Source: Salvia splendens
Lineage: Eukaryota; Streptophyta; Magnoliopsida; Lamiales; Lamiaceae
NCBI RefSeq assembly: GCF_004379255.2
Contig: NC_056053.1
Span: forward strand, 25,416,188-25,480,187
Direction: 5' to 3'
DNA length: 64,000 nt
The notes under the pieces are model-generated. The model had not been told where the DNA came from, did no database searches, and worked only from the letters and a program-made list of their open reading frames with translations. Of the stretch, positions 1 to 13,053 are shown piece by piece. Numbering within the stretch: the first letter of the stretch is position 1; each line of letters begins with the position of its first letter. Both the position numbers and the translations under genes were made by a program.

Positions 1-186
1 GGTATTGGATGCTCTGATGAATGGTTTTAGGGTTAGCGAATCGGAATTGGGTGATGCGATGAGAAATGAGGCGGTTTTGGTGTGATTGAGCTTCAGAGAT
101 GTGGCGCTTTGTTTTGGGGATGGCGAGAGTCTGGTGGGGAGAGATGGGGAAGAAGAACACAAAGAAGTGTAGCTGCTTGACGCCAT
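1..186 (-). CDS. 5' end of a plastid-targeted protein gene (possibly MET1/ZKT), cut by the window edge
   Basis: On the minus strand an ATG at 184-186 opens a frame that stays open for 62 codons to the left edge. The peptide begins MASSSYTSLCSSSPSLPTRL and continues rich in Ser, Thr, Lys and Asn with almost no acidic residues, as in a chloroplast transit peptide. The mature protein lies outside the window, so function cannot be read. The next gene is CPN60-beta on the same strand. In Arabidopsis the neighbour of CPN60B1 is, as I recall, the thylakoid PDZ/TPR photosystem II assembly protein MET1 (ZKT), whose N-terminus is similarly Ser/Pro rich. That identity is inference from position plus a weak N-terminal resemblance. 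The gene is probably real; the name is uncertain. Confidence 0.6.
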   Translation of the reverse strand, partial: MASSSYTSLCSSSPSLPTRLSPSPKQSATSLKLNHTKTASFLIASPNSDSLTLKPFIRASNT

Positions 187-204
187 GGACGCGGAGCTAC
201 TCAA

Positions 205-356
205 TTCAGCTCTCTGCGTGTGTTTGTGATTTTTGAAAGAGAGAGATTTTGCAGAGAGGGGAGGAGGAAGAAAACAGACTTTCAGCTCTCTGCGTGTGTT
301 TGTGATTTTTGAAAGAGAGATTTTGCAGAGAGAGGGGAGGAGGAAGAAAACAGACT
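205..356. repeat. Tandem duplication, 2 x 76 bp
   Basis: Positions 205-280 and 281-356 are near-identical 76-bp copies, both starting ttcagctctctgcgtgtg and ending gaaaacagact; they differ by small shifts in a GA run. The repeat lies just upstream of the minus-strand start codon at 186, so it probably forms the 5' UTR or core promoter of that gene. One consequence is a doubled pyrimidine-rich leader on the minus strand. Confidence 0.9.
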
Positions 357-894
357 AGTGGTTGTAGAAATCTGTTGATTTCAGTTATCTTCTGTGGAGC
401 CACGTGGCATCTTGTGGATTTTCCATACCTTTTTCTTTCTATTTATATGCAACTATCCAACAAATATTCGTTTAATTAGTATAGAATCTTTCCCTCAAGT
501 TAAATGATTCACATTTCAAAATCTTCTTTTAACAAAAATAAAATTTTAATCTTTCACTCCTTAATTTCATTCAACTAGTACTATCTATTCGTTAAACTAA
601 ACTCATTAAATTCCATATTCAAATTATTATGCCCAAAGTCTCAATTAACTTGTAGCTAATTATGATGAATGATCAATAATTATTCAACATTGACCACAAA
701 TTAACAAGGACATAAAATTATTGAAACATTGAATTATTAGGTATCGTTACATTCCACGCCGTATCCACCCCAAACATGGTGGAAAAAAAATAGTCTCATC
801 ACTCCTATATAAATGGCTTCACTAAAATTCTGCAAAACTCCACATACTAAAATCTCATCCGCCACCACACCGGAGCTTCGACTCAACGATTCGC
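357..894. other. Intergenic, no gene seen
   Basis: AT-rich DNA between the upstream side of the left-edge gene and the 3' end of CPN60-beta. The part next to 894 must contain the chaperonin 3' UTR and polyadenylation signals. No coding or repeat structure was recognised. Confidence 0.5.
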
Positions 895-3800
895 TTAGTA
901 ACCATACCCTGAGTTGTCCATCGGGTTTCCTGCAGGGACTGGCTCCGGCTCCTTGATCTCCACCACCACACAGTCCGACATCAAGAACGTCTTCGCCACT
1001 GAAGACGCATGCTCTAGGCAACACCTCACCACCTGGCCTCGGAAAAAAGCCAACCAGAAATTAGAGAAAAGACTACTCTTGATGAAAAGAATGGTTAACT
1101 TAGTCAGATGACAGCACTCCTACAGCAAGACGAAACCTTATCCACTATCCCACAACGAGAGCACATGGTATGCAGGCGAAACACCTACCTTGGTTGGGTC
1201 AATAATTCCAGCAGCCATGAGATCTTCGTACTGTCCAGTTGCAGCATTGTATCCATATTTAGGGTTCTCACTTGACAACACCTAGACAAATATATACACA
1301 CTTGATTTTCGAGGGATGGTTTCTTTTCAAAATTAAGTTAATGTAAATGGCAATTACCCACACACCTTTTCACTAACAACGCTTCCATTAACACCGGCGT
1401 TCTTGGCTATCAATTTCAATGGATAGCTCAAAGCTCTTTTGACAATGTCTGCTCCAACCTGCAATTGGATAACCCGTTGGTTAGATATCAGATTTCAAAT
1501 TTGAAACAATAGACACTCTCAAGCATCAGAATTTCGAGGAATGGCTCTGAGTTCAATACTGAGGATAGATCTTAGGTAAGTCTGTACCTTCTCCTCGTCA
1601 TTTTCAAGAGTTTCCTTAATGGCATCGACTTTGGATGCAAGCCTCAACAGCGTGCATCCGCCTCCAACGACAATTCCTTCCTCGACAGCAGCCTGCAGCA
1701 GGTAATAATTTCGTTAAAACCTCTTCGGATTACGACCATTTAGATATCTAGAAATTGTAGCTGACCTTAGTGGCGTTGAGAGCATCTTCCACTCTGAGCT
1801 TCTTCTCTTTCAGTTCAGTTTCAGTTTGAGCTCCGACCTTCGGATAGAAGAGATGTTATGATTTAGAAACTAATATACACTAGGAAAAGAAACTGGATAA
1901 GAAACTGAATATGAATTACCTGAATCACGGCAACCCCTCCTGATAGCTTTGCAATTCTTTCATTTAGCTTTTCCTTTTCGTAGTCTTGATCGGCCGCCTG
2001 TTCATAAGTAATGCATCATTCAGAAAATTCACAAATCCGGATATGGTGATGCAAAAATGAGGAGAAGGTTACACACCTCAATGAGGTTTTTAATTTGAGA
2101 GACACGCTTGTTTACAGCGTCCTGAGTACTACCATCCCCAACTATTGTAGTTGAATCCTTCGTCAACACCACCTTGGCAGCATGTCCCAAAACTTCTTTG
2201 TCGGCCTTGTCTAAGGTTAGACCAACTTCCTCCCGGATCACAGTTCCTGTATATTGAAGTAAATTCCTCTTAGTAACAGATATACGTGAGGTCAAATGAG
2301 AAAGTCGTGCAAAGCAGCTCATTTCAAGAATATCAGCAAAGGAAGCTAACTAATTTTTTTTACCTCCGGTCAAAGTAGCAATGTCATCAAGATACTGACT
2401 TTTTCTTTCTCCAAATCCAGGAGCTTTAAGAGCGGCAACTTTGAGTGCCCCCCTCAGCTTGTTCACAACAAGAGTTCCTAGAGCTTCTTGCTCGATATCT
2501 TCCGCAATTATCAACACAGGATAACTACCTCTAATGGCATCTTCCAAGACACTGATGAGATCTCTTGCATTCATTATTTTCTTGTCAACAAGCAACAACT
2601 GCAGAAGCAATACATGTGTTAGTAAGAACAAAATCCTTTACCTGTATTGAACATTATGTAAAATGGAAAAACAAACAGTTACCTTGCAGTTGTCATACTC
2701 AACAGACATTTTTTCACTGTCGGTTACAAAGTAGGGAGAGATGTAGCCTCGGTCGAACTGCATTCCTTCAACAACATAAAGGCTGTTTTCTGCACTCCGC
2801 CCCTCTTCAAGAGTGACCACACCTTTCCTGCCAACTTTGCTCAAAGCCTCAGCAATCATATTCCCCACTTCATAGTTGTTTCCAGCACTTACAGCAGCAA
2901 CATCTGCTAATTCACTATCTTCAACCTGAAAATTTCACACATTATTCCACCTCAAGATCGCCTAACAATCAACCTATACATTACAGAAAGTTCATGAACA
3001 TGTGAATAGTTAAACACCTAGATTGAAAAGGTTACCTCTTTTGAGATCGCTTTTAGTTCAGCAACCAATGCCTTGGTAGTCTTTTCGATTCCTCTAGTGA
3101 TTAGGACAGGGTTTGCTCCAGCTGCAACTACCTGAAAACAAGATGAATCCAAATAATTTTAACACTTTCATGCATGAAATCATCTCCAGCATCATAAAGG
3201 GCCGACATACCTTAACACCTTCAGCAATAAGCCCTTGTGCAAGAACAACAGAGGTTGTCGTCCCATCCCCAGCCAGGTCGTTTGTCTTGGCAGCTGCTTG
3301 TCTTACCAATTTAGCTCCTATGTTCTCAACTGGATCTTCCAACTCAACCTATATTGTAATCAAACAAAGTTGCAGATAAAGTACAATTTATCAGCGAATG
3401 CAGCTACACAAACACTGATTACTCAATAAAGCACGAAACTATAAACATATCAAGATGTTGACTGATTGGTATACCTCTCGAGCCACTGTAACTCCATCAT
3501 TGACAATTTTTGGGGCACCATACTTGCTTTCAAGAACAACATTCCTGCCCTTGGGTCCAAGGGTGACACCAACTAGGTCTGCAAGTTTGTTAACACCGAC
3601 CTAAAACCAATCAAATCAACCTTCAGTAATCACACTAGGAGATAATAAACTTATTAGCATAAATCAAAGGTTCCAAATAGGCACCTGAAGCCTCTTGATG
3701 GCTGAACCATCCTTGTTGAAGTACAAGTCCTTAGCAGCAGCTGTTATTTGAGAAGGCCGAGTTTTGCGGAGGACCACATTCTTTCTCCTCCCAAGCGAAC

Positions 3801-3921
3801 TAGCAGAGATGGAAGCAAGAGACGACAACCTGCTAGATGAGATGGTAATTTTATCATCAAGCACCCTGCCAGGGGCAGCCAATGAACCAACTGAGGACAG
3901 GCCAGCGAAAGTCGACGTCAT
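895..3921 (-). CDS. CPN60B: Chloroplast chaperonin 60 subunit beta (RuBisCO-binding protein beta)
   Basis: Group I chaperonin subunit of the plastid stroma; with CPN60-alpha and CPN20/CPN10 it folds imported and plastid-made proteins such as RbcL. Thirteen exons, all GT-AG, rejoin to 1824 nt (607 aa), the usual length: 3685-3921, 3475-3600, 3211-3348, 3036-3131, 2683-2925, 2364-2598, 2077-2246, 1920-1997, 1766-1837, 1588-1692, 1366-1458, 1189-1281, 895-1032. Residues 1 to about 55 are a Ser/Ala/Arg-rich transit peptide. Exon 3 carries the ATP-site motif GDGTTT (about residues 148-153). The C-terminus ends [10 protein letters not shown], typical of the plant beta subunit. The alpha subunit differs at the C-terminus, which excludes it. 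The frame is intact and no start competes with the one chosen. Confidence 0.97.
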
Positions 3922-3932
3922 TTACTTCTCAC

Positions 3933-4459
3933 CTATATCAGCAACAAAGAGTTGAAAATCAGTATATTGGAGCATCACATAGTCTAACAAATTTTTACAA
4001 ATCCTAGGAGAGCTCAAATCCTATATCATATAGCTTACAAGTTTCAGTAACAAACAGCTAAACTATAATGTGATTTCCAGTTTTCTTTAAATTCAAGAAT
4101 TAAATGCAACCACAATAACAACGAAAAAAAACCTTTAAAAGACGCTCATCCAATAACTTATGGGTTTTATCGTTAATCAAAAGACCCACAAAAAAAACCT
4201 TTGAAACACTCATCCATGAAATTCTGGGTTTCACAAAAAATGCATCTTTAATCAAAAGACCGAGCTACGGAATTCGAAACTATATCATCGGGGCTGGAAA
4301 TCTATGCAATAACTGATAGGTGTCGAGGTCAAAATCAACAAGGAGAGGCGCAATACAACAGCAACAAAAAAACATAAACATAGCAAGACCACAATTAGAC
4401 ATAGAAATGAAATTAACCAGAAAAACGAAAATGAAGAGAGATAGAGAGAAGCGGCTCAC
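3933..4459 (-). other. Probable 5' UTR intron of CPN60B
   Basis: Just 11 bases upstream of the CPN60B start codon the minus strand reads GATATAG before GTGAGAAG, an acceptor. At 4459 the minus strand offers a donor (A before GTGAGCC). This gives a 527-bp leader intron and a short first non-coding exon from 4460 to about 4570. Inferred from splice signals only. Confidence 0.5.
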
Positions 4460-4574
4460 TGAAAATTGAAGTTGTTGGAAGCGAGGTTGAAATGGCAGCG
4501 GATGAGAAGAAGAGGGTTTATCTGATTAGGTTTTTTGGTTAGAGTGGTGAGTGTGTGGAAATCAAGGGGTGGAT

Positions 4575-5053
4575 GAAGTTTCCACCTTAATATCAACCGT
4601 TGGATTGTGGAGGAACAATCTAGAACATATCCATGCTTTCAGCAAAAACTGTAATCTTTGCAGTTGACATAAAAAAGTTTATATTACTATTATAATTACG
4701 TAGGAAACGCCAACTTGCAATTATTTATTAAATTATAATTTGATTCATGAAATTGTTACTCTATTATAAAAGTTATCAAAACCCATTTATTACATTGATT
4801 TTCCAATTTTCCAACGTTTTAGTTTTGCTTCCTTTTTAATTTGCAAAATAGTTGAAAAAATACAATGATATTCAAACATTGTAACTGTACAATCTATAAT
4901 GGAAAAAAAAAGCAGAAACTCATATGACAACAACCAAAAAGGAAGAAGATTTATCAATCTGTATGTATGAAACTCTTGATTTTCTACAAACTAGTATACT
5001 AACAAGCATGAACAAAAAGGAGAAGAATTAAAGTGTTCTGTTTTGGTTTTTGA
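4575..5053. other. Intergenic between CPN60B promoter and PBL16 3' end
   Basis: AT-rich; it holds the CPN60B promoter on the right of its leader and the PBL16 3' UTR next to 5053. No ORF of note or repeat was seen. Confidence 0.5.
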
Positions 5054-6834
5054 CTAGGCCGCATTTGAGTTAGGACTAGTATATATAGTGAAAGAGAGGT
5101 TGTGAGCTGCAGCATTGGCCTCAATCTGCAGAGGCTCCAACGAGTCCACGATGTCTCGCATGAGCGGCCGTGCCTTTGGGTTGCGGTTAAGGCAGTGGTA
5201 GGCTAGCATGGCTGCTTTCTGCACACCCTTTACCGGATAGTCTCCTCCTAGCCTCCCATCCACGATGTCGAGCACCTTCTTCTTCTCCTTGAGCAACGGG
5301 GCAGCCCATTCCGTGAGATTCTGCTCCCGTGCTGGCCTTGACCGGTCCAGAGACTTCCTCCCCGTCACAAGCTCAAGCAGCACCACCCCAAAGCTGTACA
5401 CGTCGCTCCTGGGAGTCAGGTGGCCTAATGCACAAAAGAGTCACGAAACTCAGGCATCATTCTGTGTGTGTGTTGGAAGTGGTTATGACATGGCTACCTG
5501 TCATTATGTACTCGGGTGCAGCGTATCCATAGGTTCCCATTATGCGCGTGGAGACGTGAGTCTTGTCTCCCTCTGGCCCGTCTTTGGCAAGGCCGAAATC
5601 AGAGAGCTTCGCGCTGTATTCCTGTGAATAAGTTGGATTTCTTGATTGTGTCATTATATGGCTATGATCAACACAGATTTAGAGCAAACTGACCTCGTCC
5701 AACAAGATGTTGGAAGTCTTGAAATCGCGGTAGATGACCGGCTTCTCTGCTTCGTGCAGAAATGCCAGCCCCTTTGCTGCACCAAAAGCTATCTTCATTC
5801 TAGTAGACCAAGACAGAGGCAGCAGAACTCCTACAACAACATTATCATTGGTGTCAAAGCAATACTACAATGTGTGTTTTTGCATCAAGAATATGAAATC
5901 ATCCAAATCAAGAAGATGGATGTGGAGTTTACTCGAAAAGAGAAGGTTTTCAACACTGCCACGAGGCATGTACTCGTATATCAGAACCCGGTGTTCGTTC
6001 TCACAGCAATAGCCAATCAACTTGACAAGATTTGGATGAGAGAGCTGCCCCAAGAAGATCACCTCAGCCTAAGCACACACCAGCTAATCAGAACTAACTT
6101 ATCGAGCAAAATGAGTTCATCAAGATTATGAATAATTTACCAGCCATTCCCTATGACCTTGAGAACTATTGTCTCCATCATGAACCTTGACAGCAACTGT
6201 GATTGGTTGAAGGCCTTGTATGTCTTCAGAAATGTAGCCTTTGTACACACTCCCAAATCCTCCCCCTCCCAACATGTAATCTTGTCTGAAATTCGAAGTG
6301 ATGCTCTTGAGCTCGTTGAACGTGAACACGGTCAGTGGCTTCGATGAAGTGCAACGGCGTAGATCTTCTACTTCTTCTGGATTTGATGGTAGTTTTCTCT
6401 CATCCTTTCTTACCTTTTCTGAGGGGCCTTGATCTGGGGATTCTGCCAGTGCAACACTTCAATTGTTACATGTTTTTTTCTTGGTTATAACTATGCTTTC
6501 TTGATAATTTCCAGTTCAACTGATATATAGTACTACTAGGACAAAATAATTCTTCTATTTTTCACTATTATATCAACCACCACCTAAAAAGGAATCAAGA
6601 ACAAGATACATAACTTTAGAATCTTTCTGCATAATATGATCTCAGACAGAATAATTATTTGAATGTTCATTAAGTTATATTAATATCAGCATCACCTTCT
6701 GAATATCAAAATATGGCTGGAAAGCAATCAAGAATACATTTTTATCTAAGAAAACAGAGAAAATAGGAAAACTCACCAGATTTTGAGTTGGAAGAGACCC
6801 TGTAAATTTTCCACCCACTCCAACAGTTCCCCAT
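5054..6834 (-). CDS. PBL16: Receptor-like cytoplasmic kinase VII, PBL16-like Ser/Thr kinase
   Basis: Membrane-tethered kinase of the RLCK-VII/PBS1-like family, which relays signals from cell-surface receptors. Six exons rejoin to 1128 nt (375 aa): 6777-6834, 6141-6442, 5933-6068, 5694-5830, 5498-5621, 5054-5424. The N-terminus MGNCW gives a myristoylation Gly2 and a palmitoylation Cys4. The kinase domain shows a GGGGFG loop, AVKVHDGD with the catalytic Lys, [14 protein letters not shown] as catalytic loop (YRD in place of HRD, normal in this family), SDFGLAK, and [15 protein letters not shown] as activation segment. The frame is intact. The motif series around HDGD and [16 protein letters not shown] matches PBL16 better than other PBLs I know; subfamily naming is from memory. 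Confidence 0.9.
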
Positions 6835-9099
6835 TAGATCAAACCCACAAAAAAATCAAAAAAACAAAATCCCACTTTTCAAAATCTGATCAGAGAGCCA
6901 CCTATAAAAAGAAAGATTAATTTTTTTCAAGAAAACGGTAGAAGCTGCAAAAGGGAAGGAAAAAGAAGAGGGATGGTATGAAAAGAGTTATAAGAGTGGT
7001 GATAGTTGATGGCAAATGGCAATGATGATTCCTTATTGTTGCACTTTTTTTTCAAGAGTTATTGATCAGTAGCAAGTTAGTGCGTTTTTTACAATTTAAT
7101 TCCCACCATTCCTTTCCTTATCTCTCTCTCTCTCTCTCACTCCTCTCTTTTCTCTCTATTCTTTAGTATGCGCATGACATCTTCCATTCCATTTTCATGT
7201 ATCTGTAATTATACTATTCTCTATCCAGACTCCCTCCCTCCTCCAACAACTTTTCCAATACTTATTTGATAAATGATTTTTGAAGATGCTAATTTATTGT
7301 CTATTTGTGTGTTGTCCCTTACTGTTAGTTGCCTTATGTAGCCACCTTACCTACTTATTTTAGAAAGATTTTGTATGGTAGTGGGGATGACTTTAGGTTC
7401 AAGATATCAATGTCACATTCAACATGAAACAAACTTTCAGAGATAAGGAGATGATAAAAAAAATAGTACTACTACTTTTAAAATTTTAAAATTTTAAAAT
7501 TTGTTGAGAATCTTGCATATATGTATGATTGAAGAAATGTTTACAAAATCCTGCTTCATTTTAGTTTATATAGGTAACTGACAGTATGTAGTGTTAAAAT
7601 CATTGGTTAAGAATGGTAACTAATTAAAGATACAACTTTTGCTCAATCAAGATTCAAGAATGTGTTTAACTCTAATTAATCTTGGAAATTAATAGTTGCA
7701 ACTGAACTGTGAAAATTCTCATATTGGATATGTAACAAAAGGGCCAAAAACTTCACAGCAAAGAAACCTTCCAAGAATAGAAAGCGTGTTTTAACTGTCG
7801 GCGCGTTCTAGGTTGGGAAAAATGTCAACAAATATAATAAATGCCTCTTGAATCTTGATGAAGTGGATGTAGGCTGTATGGTTGTATATGATCTGATCCA
7901 TTGACTAATCCCAAAAAAGATGGCTGCAAATTTGGATGTTTAGTGGAAGTGGAAGCGGAAGCTGAGCTCAGTCACATGGAAATTTATAACAAAGAAGTAC
8001 TTTTATCAGTGTGAACTGCAGGAGATTGTTTGCTGTTTTTTCTATGTCATGAACAAGTGTTGTAGATCAACTGAAAACAAGTCCTCCCCTCTTTCCTCAG
8101 ATTGGTCATATTTGGGAAGCTCAGCAGAGGAACGGGGGATCACAGTTATCCCGGTTTCCTGGTTGTAAGGAAACAATCTGTCTATTTTGGAAACCTTGAG
8201 ATTTCAGACTGATTTATGAATAATCTCATTTACATTTCCTTAAATAATGATGTGTCAATTAAGCTCAATCATATACTATTGAGAGCTATGAGGGTAGGCA
8301 CCTCAGAAAGCAGGTTCTCAATGCTTACTTGCAACCTCACTAATGTGAATTTTGCATCTTGGAAGGTGAAGATTAGCGTAGCGTAAAAGAACATCATAAT
8401 CTTGCAACTATATGCGCTTGATTCACACATCTTTTGTTGGGAAAGATGTAGCTAATTAGGCAATGATTTACAGCAGTAGACCAGAATTAGAAGATCAATG
8501 GTGCATAAGATTCTTGCAATTTGTCATCTCCTGTTGGAATCTCATGAGGGATCAAAACTGAGCTGTCGTGTGGATCATACAAAATGCTTGAGACCTTATG
8601 AACACTCATGATATTCTACTTGATAGATGTATTTATTCAGGCAGAATCCTCATGAGTGCAGTCTATTGTCTTTTTTTTTTATCATTTTTTAACCATTAAA
8701 ATATTTGATCCGCTAATAAAGTTGTTCATTCAAAATCTCAGAAATCCCTCCAAATGTAATGTTGATTAGGGCTGCTTTCTGATGTTACTATATAGCTAGG
8801 GTGATGATGTCTTTGCATTGCATGCTTTCACCTGTGGGATTATTGCCTAAGCCTATATCAGTTTGACTAAACAATACTTATTTTCATATAATTTGGATTC
8901 AATAACTGATAATTGTTGAAAATAGTAAATGTGAAGGTCACATGAACTCAACTTTGGTGTTGCTAGTATACATACGTACACCTAAAATGAGAAAATGCAT
9001 ATATAATACAGTTTCCTTCGACTTCACGCTCCATGTCTTCCTTTGGCTCCCTATATATATACAGCAAAGGTCCAGTGTTTTTCTTGTCAAACTGAGGCA
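6835..9099. other. Intergenic region upstream of PBL16
   Basis: About 2.3 kb of AT-rich DNA with no supported gene. It should hold the PBL16 5' UTR and promoter (6835 to about 7200, including a TC microsatellite). The rest shows only short chance ORFs and homopolymer runs. Confidence 0.5.
7121..7139. repeat. (TC)n microsatellite
   Basis: Nineteen bases of uninterrupted TC dinucleotide about 290 bp upstream of the PBL16 start codon. CT/GA tracts are common in plant core promoters and leaders. Confidence 0.85.
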
Positions 9100-11463
9100 A
9101 TGGCTACTGGTTTTCAGTGTTTTTGGAGCCTCTTTCTAACACTCACTTTATTTCATTCATTCAACATCTTCTTCTCATGTAACTTCCATTTGTACAACTC
9201 TGTTGGTTTCACTTCAACTAATCGCCACTCTCATTTTACGCGTGTTTTTTGCCTTAAGCAGGTTTACATTGTCTACTTAGAGCACGCCCACCATACCGAT
9301 CCTATCGTTACATACGAGCATCATGTCCGCCACCTTGCCAGCGTGTTCCATAGGTCTCTGTCCATAGAAAAACAGATCATCATTTTTATGTAGGGATTAA
9401 CTTAACATGTTTGATTTCAAACTTTTTTGGTTTTATAGCAAGGAGGAAGCAAAAGAGGCAATGGTGTACAGCTACAAGCTTCCTTGTCTGGATTTGCTGC
9501 AACACTCAATGCAAGCCAAGCAGCCATCTTGAATAGAGTAAACAATCTCCACTAGAATCTTGCATTGTGCCTAGCTAGATCTGTGGTTTTATTTTCAGCA
9601 TGGTGTTGCAGATTCGAGAGGCGTGATATCCGTTTTTAAGAGTAGAATGATGAAGCTGAGCACCACAAGAAGCTGGGATTTCATGGGACTTACCCTTGAC
9701 TACAGTGGAGGAACTCCATTGCAGCTTAGCCATGGAGAGGATGTCATTGTTGGTGTCTTTGACTCAGGTGATCATAAACACTCTTGCTTTTCCTTAAAAG
9801 TATTATGCATGATATGATCAAATATTAGTTAGTAGGAAGTTTTGGACACTGCACTAAATTAATGAGTTAGTATCGAGCTTTGCCGTGTTTGAGTCCTTAA
9901 TTACTCTGTCGAGAACACGATAATTTCGATAGTTTGTGTGACATGATAGGGTCGTTATCATTAATATTTAATATAATTCTTATTTTACTAGTTATGGTTG
10001 ATTTATTAATCTTCGAATATGTATGGCTATCGTGTCATGATGTGATAAAAAATTAAATTCATGCAACAATACAATCGAACCATTAGTATATTCATGATTA
10101 ATGAAAAATCACATTGTTATATGATTTGCAACGTTATTAATATAGATAGGAATCCCTACTATTTTCACATGCATAAAAATAGAATTGAAAATAGATTTGA
10201 AATGCATCGATTAAGGTTTATGAGGCGAGTCTTAAAATAAAATTAAATGTAATGTTGCAATGATTGGGTATTATTCATATATATAGGGATGTGGCCGGAG
10301 TCGCCAAGCTTCCACGAAGAGGTGGAAAGGCGCGTGCCAGCGAGGTGGAGCCGAAGAAGCAGTGCAACCGGGAACTGATTGGAGCAAATCCGGGTTCGAG
10401 AGATCCTACGGCAAGATGGACAAAAGCGAATACATATCCGGCCGCGACATGATCCTCGGCTCGAGGGAAGGCGGGTGGCGCTGGAGCTTAGGGGGCTTGC
10501 GCGGAGGCGGATGTGCTGGCTGCGTTCGACGAGGCCGTGCGCGACGGGGTGGACGTCATATCCGCCTCGATAGGGCTCGTTCCATGCGGTGTCATCATTT
10601 ATCCACGGTGGATAATGTGTTTCCGTGGGCCATCATAGTACTACATATGAAAATATTTAACATGAAAGTTTTACGTATGATATGAATAAGAGATGGATAA
10701 ACAAATTGTTCATGCAGGATTAATGTGATATGGATAATCGGAACCTGACGGGCAGGGGCGTCGGGTTTGATACTCATTTGCTTCTCGGAGACGTTGAGCG
10801 TGAAGGTGGAGTAGGCAGCAACTCAAATAAATGCAACGGCACTCATCTTTGTGCAGCCAATAACTGGGCCTCTTGCTGCTCTAAGCATATACTACTATAA
10901 TATAATATACTCCCCGTTGTGCGTATTGACTTAAAATTCAGGGCACAAAATTAGTAAGTAGTATTGAAATTAAATAAAGTGATGAGTTTGTTATATATAA
11001 TGTGAAGTGGTACCAAGCTGCACATCCGGCGGAGTGAAACGGCTTTAGAAAGGTGGTCGCGGTGAAGCCCGATTTTGTCAAGGTGCTAAGCGCTACTTCA
11101 TCTCATCCCTAATTGTTAGTATACACTACAGTAGTTAATTTTTGATGTTAATATACCCAGACATTAGTGCACCTGTTGACATTGATCCTCTCAAGGCTTT
11201 GGATCCACCTACGTTAATTTCATGGGATCAACTACAAGCCATGGTCATATGCCCAATTGGAACATAAACTACCTGTCCCACCTGAGTCAGGTGAAAAACG
11301 TGGGGCTCATGGCGTCGAGGTAGTGGTTTGGCCCAAGGTGTTGCTGTTTTCGCCTTTTAAACAGGAAATAACGTACCGTGTGACCATGCCTCCCCTCAAG
11401 ATATCGCGAGGAGCAAGAAAGGCTTCAGAAATAAATGAAGCCCAAGCTACACATAATGATTGA
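9100..11463 (+). pseudogene. Subtilisin-like protease (SBT3.18-like) pseudogene
   Basis: Remains of a secreted plant subtilase in order on the plus strand. A hydrophobic N-terminus from the ATG at 9100 is followed by the start of the I9 propeptide (VYIVYLEHAHH, about 9262), SGFAATLNASQAAILN (about 9490), and TTRSWDFMGLTLDYSGG with IVGVFDSG, which keeps the catalytic Asp (about 9655-9770). Then come MWPESPSFHEEV (about 10288), CNRELIGA (10366), DVLAAFDEAVRDGVDVISA (about 10510) and the C-terminal fibronectin-like stretch PKVLLFSPFKQEITYRVTM (about 11330). The pieces lie in different frames with stops. The segment with the catalytic His (GHGTH) is missing after SGRDM, and no Ser motif was found. 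The wording fits the SBT3.18 branch, from memory. It cannot encode an active protease. Confidence 0.88.
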
Positions 11464-12566
11464 TATCCATGATAATGTTGGGCCTTTGGATCAGGTTTTA
11501 CTCATTTTGGTTTACTAATTTGAGTTTCCCCTGTTGGCCTGTGGATAATGTAGTAGTACTATAACACTCTGTGAGGTATTCCATTATTTATTGAGTATCC
11601 TATCCTATCCCTTCCAATACCATCCTTTCCTAGTAAGAGTTGGTTAACACTTAATTGTAATAATGGATGAATATATTTAGCAAATAGAAACACATCCGTC
11701 AGTGGTTTTGGGCATAAGGATTATGTGGAAGAAGAAAATCATGGATCTAAACTTGGTGACCATTCAAACTTATTGAATAAGAAGACACAGTTATTTATCT
11801 TATTATACTTGTAGTACCTACTATTCAGACAAGACTCCATGTCACATGCAAAAGTGACATTCTTGTCTGTCTAACATCTTACACACATACCTATTCGACC
11901 TTAGTTTGACCAATACATGTTTTGTTTATTACTACTCCACCTTTATATGTCTGTCACACACATTTCTTCAACCATGAATTCTGTGGAATGCATGCAAATG
12001 GTTTTGCCGATGTTGTTTCCACTTTCTTCAACCATGAATTCTGTGGAATAGAAAACAAAAAAAGGGGGCATTTGCATCATTTTTATGGGTTTCAAAATTT
12101 AATTCCATATTCCTCTTTCTAACAATCAGCCTTGCCTCTTGTGCAAGTGACCACCTATTTAATATGCAATTTTCTTCCCATTTTGACATTGTCGTTTTTT
12201 TTATAATAAAATATAATTAAAATAAGTTAGTAAAATTATGTAATGAGAGACAAATTGAAATAAAATTATGTCATCGGTCCACAATCAGTATTTATATTTT
12301 TCCATTTTAACATAGAATTGGTGAAGTAGAAAATGTGATTGTATAGTATTGCTGGTGGAGAATATGATTTCTAGTTTTCTTCACCAAAATTATTATCATG
12401 TGATGAATTTATTGTTTATGGGAATTAGCGTGTTTTTTTTTTGTCTTTCTGGTTTTTAAGAATGGAACTTGTTTACTTGTGGAAGCAACAACTACCACTG
12501 TCTTTATGTTTTGTTTATGGGAGTAAATGAATTACCATTCAAGAATGTATCCTGAAATACTATTAG
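11464..12566. other. Intergenic, with a 27-bp direct repeat
   Basis: AT-rich DNA with no gene. A 27-bp direct repeat starting tttcttcaaccatgaattc lies at 11963-11989 and 12023-12049, 60 bp apart in register. Confidence 0.6.
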
Positions 12567-12696
12567 GTTGAAAATCAAGAAGGGGCGAATTTTGATGAAA
12601 TTCTAGGCAACTCAGATGCATTCATGGTTGCTCGTGGTGATCTTGGAATGGAGATCCCAATTGAGAAGATATTCTTAGCCGGTCGTCACTGCAACG

Positions 12697-13023
12697 TGAG
12701 TATGATAACTCAAGCACTGCAGCCATGAATTGGAATTGGTATTGGAATTGGATCGAAGAATGAAGAGATCGAGCTTACTTGAGCTTGAGCTTCAGGAGCC
12801 GTCGGATTTGCTCATTAGTTTTAGGAAATAATCTTGACCGTTGATCTAACTAGCCGTTAGATTTAAAAGGCTTTGTTAGTTAGTTTGTTAGCTCATATTC
12901 TTCATTCAGTTTTGTAAGCTTTCTCAGCAATTCTCTCTCAAGCAATAAAGATTTCTTTTCTTCTAATTTATTCCTTGATCAGCGATTCAATTCGCTCAAC
13001 AACACTTCACCATAATTCCAACA
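12697..13023 (+). repeat. 5' LTR of Copia element 1 (327 bp)
   Basis: Direct repeat of 16924-17219, TG...CA ended. It is 31 bp longer than its partner because of a 12-bp and a 19-bp insertion, or matching deletions in the 3' copy. Confidence 0.96.
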
Positions 13024-13053
13024 AATTGGCGCCGTCTGTGGGAAGATTGGGCG

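Noticed and set aside
737..1024. 95-codon minus-strand ORF over the CPN60B 3' end
   Set aside because: It is an out-of-frame shadow of the last CPN60B exon; the true frame gives the family's C-terminus ending [10 protein letters not shown].
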